NCBI GenBank assembly: GCA_043424675.1
Contig: JBHWPB010000094.1
Coordinates: 1-11,896 of the forward strand
From: JBHWPB01 sp043424675
Lineage (GTDB): Bacteria > Bacillota > Bacilli > Lactobacillales > Carnobacteriaceae_A
Direction of reading: 5' to 3'
Length of the DNA: 11,896 bases
The position numbers and the translations under genes are program-made. The stretch's first letter is position 1, and every line of letters begins with the position of its first letter. The notes below the pieces were generated by a model. The model saw nothing but the letters and a program-made list of their open reading frames with translations. It did no database searches and was not told the origin of the DNA. Positions 6,046-11,896 of the stretch are shown here, piece after piece.

Positions 6046-6186
6046 GAAAGGTTGCTTGGAGCTCGGCCACCCTAGATTATTCTATCTAAGTGACCAAGTT
6101 TAATTCTTCGGCCATCATAGATACAAACGTGTTAAAGACGTTTGTATCCATGAAAGTCATGTACACAAACGCTATCTATAATAGCC
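6005..6186 (-). promoter_or_regulatory. Tyr-type transcription attenuator leader 3
   Basis: Nearly the same as leader 1 in its structural core. Arm A GGCTATTATAGATA (6186-6173) pairs over 14 bp with arm C TATCTATGATGGCC (6123-6110). CGTTTGT (6171-6165) pairs with ACAAACG (6145-6139), and GATACAAACG (6148-6139) can instead pair with CGTTTGTATC (6129-6120). Arm D CTTGGTCAC (6098-6090) pairs with GTGGCCGAG (6070-6062) in a local hairpin topped by TAGAT/ATCTA, or its GGTCA and TAGATA parts pair with arm C. The segment AGATAGAATAATCT can pair with the terminator. Each helix excludes the next, giving a chain from the Tyr codons to the terminator. A short AGGGTGG string here resembles part of a T-box, but the following ACCGCG is absent. 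Confidence 0.72.
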
Positions 6187-6243
6187 ATAATAGGAGCAGG
6201 TCATTGTATTCATCATTTTATTTTCTTTAATAAGATGTTTCAT
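6172..6243 (-). CDS. Leader peptide 3, Tyr control codons (YYGYYR)
   Basis: This 23-codon ORF runs from ATG (6243-6241) to TAG (6174-6172), with GGAG 8 nt upstream. It begins MKHLIKENKMMNTMT and ends CSYYGYYR. The four Tyr codons are all TAT (6192-6187 and 6183-6178). Length and C-terminus match leader peptide 1 exactly. The first halves differ at most positions but keep the reading frame, which supports real translation. The control codons lie in arm A of the attenuator. It would couple charged tRNA-Tyr to SBP3 transcription. Confidence 0.86.
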   Translation of the reverse strand: MKHLIKENKMMNTMTCSYYGYYR

Positions 6244-6273
6244 GAATCCCACTCCTTTTTTAAGATTGAAGAC

Positions 6274-6302
6274 AGTATAGACTGTCTCTTTAATTTGGTC
6301 AA
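6274..6302 (-). promoter_or_regulatory. Promoter of leader 3 / SBP3
   Basis: Minus-strand TTGACC (6302-6297), 17-bp spacer, TATACT (6279-6274). The start would be near 6267, about 24 nt before the leader ATG. The -35 begins only 12 nt after the beta-phosphoglucomutase stop and no clear terminator lies between, so sugar-operon read-through would meet this attenuator. Confidence 0.85.
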
Positions 6303-6314
6303 GAGCTTTAACTT

Positions 6315-6989
6315 TTATTTACCAGTTTTCCAGCTGGCATAGACTTTTTTTAGCGAATCCAAGGTTAAGAGCTTTGTATCCGTATAGACCTTATCTGCTT
6401 CAGTTAAAACATCTGGGTCGCCTACGCCTATAGCGCAGATGCCAGCAGCCTTTATAGCTGTAATTCCATTAGGAGCGTCTTCAATGGCGGCACATTCAAA
6501 AGATACAGCGCCAGCCAGCTGCGCTCCCTTCAAAAAAATATCAGGATAAGGTTTACCTCGTTCTATTTCTTCAACGTCAACCATACCATCAAAAGCATCT
6601 TTCAATTGAATATACTTCAATACTTTTGGAGCATTTCGGGAGCCAGATGTTATCACAGCGGAGATATTTTCATTTTCTAAATCTTCCAACAGCTCAGGAA
6701 TTCCCGGAAGAATATCCAGAGGACTCAAGCGACGAATAGAGCTCAGGTACATCTCATTTTTTTGATCCATTAAAACTCTTTTTTCTTCTTCTGTAAAATC
6801 ATTTTCTCGATTGCCATAAGCTAATATCTTCTCTAAAGATTTCAAGCGTCCGACCCCTTTTAATCTTTCGTTAAAGGACTCGTCTATCTGGATATCTAAC
6901 TCTTTTGCGAGAGTCTGCCAAGCCTTAAAATGATCAAAAGCGGTATCGACAACGACACCATCTAGATCAAATAAAACTGCTTTAAGCAT
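6315..6989 (-). CDS. pgmB: Beta-phosphoglucomutase
   Basis: This 224-residue cytoplasmic HAD-superfamily enzyme converts beta-glucose-1-phosphate to glucose-6-phosphate through a beta-glucose-1,6-bisphosphate intermediate. Visible motifs are the nucleophile loop FDLDGVVVDT (Asp8 nucleophile, Asp10 general acid/base), His20 in the cap, Arg48 in GVGRLKSL, the ITSGS loop (113-117), Lys146 in ERGKPYPD, and the metal-binding Glu170-Asp171 in IEDAPNG. Length and residue order match the beta-PGM subgroup rather than a general phosphatase. The ATG overlaps the end of the maltose phosphorylase gene by 8 nt, so the two are translationally coupled; the phosphorylase supplies its substrate. It is the last gene of the sugar operon. 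Confidence 0.95.
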   Translation of the reverse strand: MLKAVLFDLDGVVVDTAFDHFKAWQTLAKELDIQIDESFNERLKGVGRLKSLEKILAYGNRENDFTEEEKRVLMDQKNEMYLSSIRRLSPLDILPGIPELLEDLENENISAVITSGSRNAPKVLKYIQLKDAFDGMVDVEEIERGKPYPDIFLKGAQLAGAVSFECAAIEDAPNGITAIKAAGICAIGVGDPDVLTEADKVYTDTKLLTLDSLKKVYASWKTGK

Positions 6990-9243
6990 GATCTGATCCC
7001 TCTATTCTATAAAGGTCCCCTTCTTTTATGATTTGAATAGGTTTGCCTGATGAACTTGCGAAGGAGGTTCCTTTTTTTGTAACTTTAATTTGGATGGTCG
7101 AGCCGCGGTAATGAAAATTAAAAGAATAAGCTTCCCAAGCTTCTGGCAAATAGGGCTGGAATGTCAGCTCTCCATGCGTGGTTTCCATCCCAGCAAAACC
7201 ATGGCAGATCGCCAACCAGCCGCCGCTCATCGACGTAATATGGAGACCATCTTCTGTATCCTTATTATAATTATCCAAATCCAAGCGAGCCGTCTGCTTG
7301 AAGTACTTAAATGCATCTTCATAATTGTTAATGCGCGAAGCTAAGACGGAATGGATCGCCGGACTCAGTGAAGATTCGTGGACCGTCATCGGTTCATAAA
7401 AATTATAATTTCTTTTGATCACTTCTTCTGGAAAAAAAGCTCTAAAATAATAAAGACTTTGTAAGACGTCGGCTTGTTTAATAAAAGGCGAACGTAAAAT
7501 CTTGTCCCAAGACCAGTGCTTGACAATCGGCCGCTCCTTAGCTGGAAGAGAAGAAGCCGGGTGTAAATCTTTATCTAAAAAACCATCGTGTTGGACATAT
7601 ATCTCGAGGTCGTCGTCATAAGGGAAATAAAGACGCTCAATGATATCCTGCCACTTGTTTAATTCTTTTTCTTCTAAGTGGAGAGTCTCTCTTTTTTCTT
7701 TGGGTAGCTTTTCTAAAGTCTCTAGAGTATATTCGAGTGTCCACCTGCACACCACATTTGTATGCCAATTATTATTCACATTATTTTCAAACTCATTGGG
7801 ACCCGTGACTCCATGAATCATATAAGCATCATGTCGCTCTGTAAAGTGCACACGACTCGCCCAAAAACGCGACAACTCGACCAGAATTTCAATGCCTTCA
7901 TTATAAAGATAGGAGGTGTCGTCTGTATAAGTTGTATAATTGAAAATAGCGTGCGCAATGGCACCGTTGCGATGGATTTCTTCAAAGGTTATCTCCCATT
8001 CGTTGTGGCTTTCATAACCGTCAAAAGTGACCATCGGATAAAGAGCCCCTTCAAGCCCTAACTTGCGAGCATTTTCTTTTGCTTCGTCTAGATAAATATA
8101 ACGGTATTGAAGCAGCTGGCGCGCGATCTTGGAAGGCGCGATCGAGAGCACCATGGGAAAAACAAAAGCTTCGGTATCCCAATAAGTCGCTCCACCGTAT
8201 TTTTCTCCTGAAAAACCCTTAGGCCCGATGTTCAGTCGGGAATCAGAACCATCATAAGTAGATAAAAGCTGGAAAATATTATAACGCATCCCCTGCTGCG
8301 CTTCGTCATCTCCTTCTATGATGACATCGGCTTGCTCCCATCTCTTTTTCCACTCTGAACGCTGCCTGGTTAAAAGGGTGCAAAATCCTTTTTCTTTTGC
8401 TTTCTCTAAAATCTCTTTCCCCTTTTCTATATGCCTCGTTTCCTCTACGTCCCTCGAAGTGATGACAGCAATATACTTGCTGAGTTCTAATTGATCTCCT
8501 TCTTTAAGAGACGTTTCAAAGCGCTCACCGACACAAGTAGAGGAATCTATCTCATTTTTTCTGTCTAACTGCTTTTCATTCACAGTCACATTCGTCGTCA
8601 TGAGCGTTGAAATGATAAACCTTTCTACGTTGTAGGGGTTATTTTTGGTCTTTATCTTCAAATAAGGAAAAGGCGCGATGTCACGTTCTATTTCTTCAAA
8701 AAAACGTTCTTCTTCATTCTGGACATGACCGTCTAATTTCGGCCGCAGTGTGAGGTCTGCCTGTCCTTCTAAAACTTCAAGAGTGAGATGTACCACCGCC
8801 AACTCCTTAGAGTCTAAGCTCAAAAAACGTTCAAAGTTAAATTTAATCCGCGTCTCTTTTGTTTTTAAGATAAAGGAGCGACTCAGTACGCCATCTTTCA
8901 TATTCAAAGAAAGCTTGTAATCTGAAACAGAAGCAACAGCCAGATCGAGAGGGGCCTGATTAATCAATATATCAATCGCAATAAAATTAACGATATTGAC
9001 AACTTTTCCAAAATATTCAGGATAGCCATTTTTCCACCAGCCTACTCTCGTCTTATCTGGATACCAGACTCCTCCGATGTAAGTGCCCGTATGGCTGTCT
9101 CCGGAATAACCTTCTTCAAAAAAACCACGCATCCCCATGTAGGCGTTTCCGATAGAAGTGAGACTTTCTTGCAGGCGTTTGTCTTCTTTATAAAGCGTAT
9201 TCGTTTCAATTTTCCAAGGGTCGACATCAAATAATCTTTTCAT
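6982..9243 (-). CDS. malP: Maltose phosphorylase, GH65
   Basis: This 753-residue cytoplasmic enzyme would convert maltose plus phosphate to glucose and beta-glucose-1-phosphate. It has the GH65 order: N-terminal beta-sandwich (about 1-260), linker helices, (alpha/alpha)6 barrel (about 310-690) and a small C-terminal beta-sheet. Key sites are YWDTEAF (354-360), the loop HNEWEIT (413-419), the catalytic acid Glu484 in GVTGPNEFENNVNNNW, and the phosphate-site KQAD (589-592). HNEWEIT at exactly residues 413-419 and the GPNEFENNVNNNW form point to maltose rather than trehalose or kojibiose phosphorylase. There is no signal peptide. AGGAGG lies 10 nt before the ATG and touches the stop of the amylase gene; the pgmB start overlaps its 3' end. 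The symbol mapA is also used for this gene. Confidence 0.93.
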   Translation of the reverse strand: MKRLFDVDPWKIETNTLYKEDKRLQESLTSIGNAYMGMRGFFEEGYSGDSHTGTYIGGVWYPDKTRVGWWKNGYPEYFGKVVNIVNFIAIDILINQAPLDLAVASVSDYKLSLNMKDGVLSRSFILKTKETRIKFNFERFLSLDSKELAVVHLTLEVLEGQADLTLRPKLDGHVQNEEERFFEEIERDIAPFPYLKIKTKNNPYNVERFIISTLMTTNVTVNEKQLDRKNEIDSSTCVGERFETSLKEGDQLELSKYIAVITSRDVEETRHIEKGKEILEKAKEKGFCTLLTRQRSEWKKRWEQADVIIEGDDEAQQGMRYNIFQLLSTYDGSDSRLNIGPKGFSGEKYGGATYWDTEAFVFPMVLSIAPSKIARQLLQYRYIYLDEAKENARKLGLEGALYPMVTFDGYESHNEWEITFEEIHRNGAIAHAIFNYTTYTDDTSYLYNEGIEILVELSRFWASRVHFTERHDAYMIHGVTGPNEFENNVNNNWHTNVVCRWTLEYTLETLEKLPKEKRETLHLEEKELNKWQDIIERLYFPYDDDLEIYVQHDGFLDKDLHPASSLPAKERPIVKHWSWDKILRSPFIKQADVLQSLYYFRAFFPEEVIKRNYNFYEPMTVHESSLSPAIHSVLASRINNYEDAFKYFKQTARLDLDNYNKDTEDGLHITSMSGGWLAICHGFAGMETTHGELTFQPYLPEAWEAYSFNFHYRGSTIQIKVTKKGTSFASSSGKPIQIIKEGDLYRIEGSDHA

Positions 9244-9257
9244 AGGAATAATGCCTC

Positions 9258-11114
9258 CTAAGTTTGAGTGTTTTTATAGTGATGGCGTTGTTTATTCTCT
9301 CTGACTTTTTCTATTCTTTCAGCAAGCTGTTCTTCCTCATCGTTGTCATCTGTGCCTTTTGTGACAACAAAGCCGCCAGGTTCAATGTTATCATCTCTAC
9401 TAGAGGTAAGTTTGATTGTTTCTTCCTCGCCGAATGTAAGCGGCTGGTTCATTTCTCCTAAATTAAAAAAGCCAGATATAGTTTTTCCATTCAACATGCG
9501 CCGGATGCCCACTGTGTTATTTATATCTGAAACTTCAAACCATTCGATATTTCCTCGAGATAAAACGTCTGAATAACGATGGCGAAAGGCAATCAATTCT
9601 TTCATAAAAGTCAGAATTTCCTGGTCCTGCTCATTTTCCTCCCATATCATGCAGCGCCTGTTATCTGGATCTGGTCCACCTTCCATGCCCACTTCTGTCC
9701 CATAATACACGCAGGGAGTTCCCGGCTGTAAAAAAAGAAAAGTAAAAGCTGCTTGGACACGTTTTTTATCTCGGCCTGCTTTTGTGAGGACACGTCTGGT
9801 ATCATGAGAGTCTAATAAATTAAAGTTCATCGTTTGGACCGGATGGGGATATAGAGCAAGTTCGCTCCCTATTTTTTCTTGGAATTCACTCGGTAAAACA
9901 CTTTCTTTGAAGAAGAATTGTTCGATAGGCTCGCAGTAGGAGTAGTTCATTACCCCATCAAACTGATCTCCTTCCAGCCAAAAGCGCGAGCTGTGCCAGA
10001 TCTCTCCTAAAATATAAATATCCGGGTCGACAGCCTTCACTTCTTTTCTGAAAAGCTTCCAGAATTCAGGGTCTACTTCATTACTCACATCCAGGCGCCA
10101 GGCATCGATATCAAGCTTCTTTGTCCAATCTTTTGCGAGAGCTAAGAAATAATCCGTCACTTCAGAATTGGTAAAATTAAGCTTGGGCATATGCCCTGTG
10201 TTCGCAAAACTTTCATATTGCGAAGGTTTCCAATCTTCCCACTCTTCTGCCGTCGTGTTCTCTAAAGAAGGCACAGGAAATTCATGGATATAAAACCAAT
10301 CCTTATAAGAAGAGCTCTCTTGATGGAGGAGGACATCCTGCCACTGTTTCGACCAATAACCGATGTGATTAAAAACTGCATCCAACATCACGCGCATGCC
10401 TCGTTTATGTGCTTCATCGACCAGCTTTTTCAAAACTCTTTCATCACCAAAATCGGGGTCCACTCTTTTATAATTTATCGTATCGTATTTATGATTAGAA
10501 TGAGCTTCAAATAGGGGTGTCAGATACAGGCCATTCACACCTAAATCATCTAAATAGTCTAACTTATTTAATATGCCTTGCAGATCCCCACCGAAGAAAT
10601 CATCACGCTTGGGAGCTTCGGCATAATCCCATTCTTTGGCATTCTCGGGATCGTTCGTTTTATCTCCATTGGAAAAGCGGTCGATAAAGATCTGATACCA
10701 AACAGTCCCTTGCACCCAGTTATGAACTTTGATTTCTTGAGACCTATGATAATAGGGCATTCTAAAGTAATAATTCTCATTTGTTAAATCGGTTTCGGTT
10801 AATGGATAAATTCCTCTGTCTCCATAGAACAAGACAGTTCCATCCATCCCTCTCACTTGGAAGCCATAGGAAATACGTTTCGTTTTCGGCGAAGACAAGG
10901 AAATCGTCCAATAATCATGAAATTTTGTATGAAAGCTTCTTGTCATCTTTACTTTTTTTAATGATTCTGATAGTGCATAAGGGTCCCCATAGCAGACCTT
11001 TACTTCTCTCACATCCTGTCTCTTTGTTCGCATCTGTAGATAGAGCTCATTTTCATACAAATAAGCATACTCACTTTGAGGTTTATGCAGCAGACTAGCG
11101 CTTTCCATACCCAT
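9258..11114 (-). CDS. GH13 cyclomaltodextrinase / neopullulanase / maltogenic amylase
   Basis: A GH13 alpha-amylase-family enzyme, 618 residues from the chosen start, with an N-terminal CBM34-like beta domain (about 1-125), a TIM barrel and a C-terminal domain. Numbered from this start, conserved region I is DAVFNH (245-250), region II WRLDVSNEV with nucleophile Asp342, region III GEIW with acid/base Glu371, and region IV LLDSHD with Asp438. With CBM34 and no signal peptide it belongs to the intracellular GH13_20 type that hydrolyses maltodextrins and cyclodextrins mainly to maltose, which feeds the next gene. Specificity within this type cannot be settled. An in-frame ATG at 11120-11118 abuts the AAAGGA ribosome site, so the Met 6 nt further on was chosen; 11108 is also possible. 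The C-terminus carries a charged tail (EEEQLAERIEKVRENK) that makes the protein somewhat longer than usual. Confidence 0.92.
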   Translation of the reverse strand: MGMESASLLHKPQSEYAYLYENELYLQMRTKRQDVREVKVCYGDPYALSESLKKVKMTRSFHTKFHDYWTISLSSPKTKRISYGFQVRGMDGTVLFYGDRGIYPLTETDLTNENYYFRMPYYHRSQEIKVHNWVQGTVWYQIFIDRFSNGDKTNDPENAKEWDYAEAPKRDDFFGGDLQGILNKLDYLDDLGVNGLYLTPLFEAHSNHKYDTINYKRVDPDFGDERVLKKLVDEAHKRGMRVMLDAVFNHIGYWSKQWQDVLLHQESSSYKDWFYIHEFPVPSLENTTAEEWEDWKPSQYESFANTGHMPKLNFTNSEVTDYFLALAKDWTKKLDIDAWRLDVSNEVDPEFWKLFRKEVKAVDPDIYILGEIWHSSRFWLEGDQFDGVMNYSYCEPIEQFFFKESVLPSEFQEKIGSELALYPHPVQTMNFNLLDSHDTRRVLTKAGRDKKRVQAAFTFLFLQPGTPCVYYGTEVGMEGGPDPDNRRCMIWEENEQDQEILTFMKELIAFRHRYSDVLSRGNIEWFEVSDINNTVGIRRMLNGKTISGFFNLGEMNQPLTFGEEETIKLTSSRDDNIEPGGFVVTKGTDDNDEEEQLAERIEKVRENKQRHHYKNTQT

Positions 11115-11140
11115 CCTCATTCCTTTTCTCTTTGTTTACA

Positions 11141-11169
11141 AGTATAGCATGGTTTTAGTTGAGAGACTT
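11141..11169 (-). promoter_or_regulatory. Candidate promoter of the maltodextrin operon
   Basis: Minus-strand extended -10 TGCTATACT (11149-11141). The expected -35 position (11169-11164, AAGTCT) is far from consensus and lies inside a GAGAC-TT-GTCTC palindrome. A weak -35 with an extended -10 suggests control by an activator or repressor at that site. The start would be near 11134. Confidence 0.65.
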
Positions 11170-11174
11170 GTCTC
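11163..11174. repeat. Palindrome GAGACTTGTCTC over the -35 region (candidate operator)
   Basis: Five-base arms GAGAC/GTCTC around TT, centred about 25 bp upstream of the -10 of the maltodextrin operon. It does not match the catabolite-repression cre consensus. It may be an operator for a maltose regulator, but no regulator gene for it is in the window. Confidence 0.4.
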
Positions 11175-11178
11175 GCCC

Positions 11179-11194
11179 TTTTTGTATACAAAAA
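11179..11194. repeat. Perfect 16-bp palindrome TTTTTGTATACAAAAA
   Basis: Perfect symmetry about GTATAC, between the perR terminator and the amylase promoter, overlapping the T-tract of the terminator. It may be a second operator half of the sugar operon or just an A/T-rich terminator tail. The sequence cannot decide. Confidence 0.35.
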
Positions 11195-11222
11195 AAAGCT
11201 ATCTGTGCTGGACACAAATAGT
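11190..11222 (-). terminator. Intrinsic terminator of perR
   Basis: On the minus strand CTATTTGTGT (11221-11212) pairs with GCACAGATAG (11208-11199) with two G-U pairs, a 3-nt loop and a run of eight T. It begins 8 nt after the perR stop, so perR is probably transcribed alone. Confidence 0.85.
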
Positions 11223-11229
11223 CTTTGCT

Positions 11230-11682
11230 TCAACTGTTATGTATTTTTTCCGCTTGTAATTCTCCTTGACAAACTGGACACAATCCATTAATACGCAAAT
11301 TATGAGTACTGATCTTAAAGCCCGTGAGCTTCTCTATCTCATCATCGACATTATCGAATATCGGATAATAAACATCTACAATACGCCCACAACGATCACA
11401 CATAATGTGATAATGTTCGTCTCCAAAAAAATCAAAACGACTGGTAGAGTCATCCATCTTAATTTCTTTGACAAGTCCATGCTCTTTTAAGAGATTCAAG
11501 GTATTATAAACTGTCGCAAAACTCATTGTGGAATATTCTCCCTGCAGGCATTCATAAATCTCACTGGCAGTTGGATGCTCTTGAGATTCTATCAGGAATC
11601 GAATAATCGCTTGTCGTTGGGGAGTCACCCTGATTTCATTATCTTTGAGATATTCTATAACGTGATCATATTGAGTTGACAT
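11230..11682 (-). CDS. perR: Peroxide-responsive repressor PerR (Fur family)
   Basis: This 150-residue cytoplasmic DNA-binding metalloregulator represses peroxide-defence and iron-storage genes until its bound Fe(II) catalyses oxidation of a His ligand. It has an N-terminal winged helix (about 1-82; RVTPQRQAI, TVYNTLNLLKEHGLVKE) and a C-terminal dimer domain. PerR-type regulatory ligands are visible: His36, Asp84 (SRFDF), His90 and His92 (DEHYHIMC) and Asp103. The Asp84 position distinguishes PerR from Fur and Zur, which have Glu there. The structural zinc site is Cys95-x-x-Cys98 and Cys135-x-x-Cys138. The numbering is one less than in Bacillus subtilis PerR. AAGGAG lies 8 nt before the ATG. 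A candidate PerR box overlaps the promoter, as expected for autoregulation. No oxidative-stress target gene adjoins it here. Confidence 0.92.
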   Translation of the reverse strand: MSTQYDHVIEYLKDNEIRVTPQRQAIIRFLIESQEHPTASEIYECLQGEYSTMSFATVYNTLNLLKEHGLVKEIKMDDSTSRFDFFGDEHYHIMCDRCGRIVDVYYPIFDNVDDEIEKLTGFKISTHNLRINGLCPVCQGELQAEKIHNS

Positions 11683-11726
11683 TATAGATTCTCCTTTTTA
11701 TATTATTTTTTATCATTTAAGAACTG

Positions 11727-11741
11727 TTATAAATAATATTA
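11727..11741. promoter_or_regulatory. Candidate PerR box upstream of perR
   Basis: TTATAAATAATATTA agrees with the PerR consensus TTATAATNATTATAA at 11 of 14 defined positions. It overlaps the -10 element of the candidate perR promoter, suiting autorepression. The region is so A/T-rich that a chance match is possible. Confidence 0.45.
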
Positions 11742-11764
11742 AAAGGTATTAAGAAAAAAAACAA
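11736..11764 (-). promoter_or_regulatory. Candidate perR promoter
   Basis: Minus-strand TTGTTT (11764-11759), 17-bp spacer, TAATAT (11741-11736), about 55 nt before the perR ATG. It is the best-spaced pair in this A/T-rich tract. Confidence 0.5.
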
Positions 11765-11896
11765 ATAATAAAGTTATATACTTCTTAGGATTCATAACCA
11801 TTTTAACTGTCATTTCGCTGCTATGTATTTTATACTATTTAAGAAGAATTGTTTAACTAAATTATACCCTGAATTTCAAGATTAAGTTAGTCATCT
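11765..11896. other. Right-edge intergenic DNA, no gene seen
   Basis: A/T-rich sequence with no ORF carrying a ribosome site. Minus-strand TATAAT (11866-11861) has a poor -35, and TTAAAC-16 bp-TATAAA (11851-11829 region) is a weak promoter-like pair about 150 nt from perR. Neither is convincing. Confidence 0.4.

Noticed and set aside
3226..6186. A metabolite riboswitch of a known class (purine, SAM, TPP, lysine, M-box and others)
   Set aside because: None of the conserved core sequences I remember for these classes is present. An unknown ligand-binding role of the conserved ATGGATACAAAC segment cannot be excluded.
3226..6250. T-box riboswitches (tRNA-Trp) in front of the binding-protein genes
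   Set aside because: The family is known for Trp T-boxes and leader 3 shows AGGGTGG. However, the ACCGCG half of the T-box sequence is missing in all three leaders, and no Stem I AGTA/GAA landmarks or Trp specifier loop were found. The translatable Tyr/Phe ORFs explain the leaders better.
1..11896. CRISPR arrays, insertion sequences, tRNA genes, prophage parts
   Set aside because: No spaced direct repeats, transposase-like ORFs, terminal repeats, cloverleaf sequences or phage proteins were seen. The only repeats longer than a few tens of bases are the three leaders and the related binding-protein genes.

Overview
The window looks like a low-GC Firmicutes chromosome, most probably order Lactobacillales. 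The evidence is AT-rich intergenic DNA, strong AGGAGG-type ribosome binding sites, TTGACA/TATAAT-type promoters, a PerR-type Fur protein, and a GH65 maltose phosphorylase with beta-phosphoglucomutase of the lactic-acid-bacterial kind. Every convincing gene is on the minus strand, so the text reads from right to left. I cannot name the species.

Right to left: (1) perR (11230-11682), a peroxide-sensing repressor gene with its own promoter, a candidate PerR box and a terminator. (2) A three-gene intracellular maltodextrin operon (6315-11114): a GH13 cyclomaltodextrinase/neopullulanase-type amylase, maltose phosphorylase and beta-phosphoglucomutase. Together they take short maltodextrins to maltose, then to glucose plus beta-glucose-1-phosphate, then to glucose-6-phosphate. 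(3) A region (457-6302) encoding one ABC importer: three paralogous substrate-binding lipoproteins, then one permease and one ATPase. The family is the COG2984/COG4120/COG1101 type often labelled TrpXYZ. (4) A terminator, then tandem promoters and the start of the leader of an rRNA operon that runs off the left edge. The 16S gene itself is outside the window.

The main discovery is in front of the three binding-protein genes. Each has its own promoter, a short translatable leader ORF with a good ribosome binding site, a set of competing hairpins, and an intrinsic terminator just before the structural gene. The leader peptides are 23, 22 and 23 codons long. Those of the first and third binding proteins end in Ser-Tyr-Tyr-Gly-Tyr-Tyr-Arg-stop. 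That of the second carries Phe-Phe-Phe-Ser-Phe-Phe-Arg at the matching place. The control codons lie in the first arm of the alternative RNA structure. This is the layout of ribosome-mediated (trp/phe-type) attenuation, in a Gram-positive background where a T-box would be expected. It predicts that the transporter handles tyrosine and phenylalanine rather than, or as well as, tryptophan.

The shared permease and ATPase lie behind a Tyr leader, and one binding protein lies behind a Phe leader. The three receptors could therefore be set separately by charged tRNA-Tyr and tRNA-Phe while using one translocator. The peptides, promoters, terminators and complementary arms are read directly from the sequence. 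The switching mechanism and the substrate assignments are inference.
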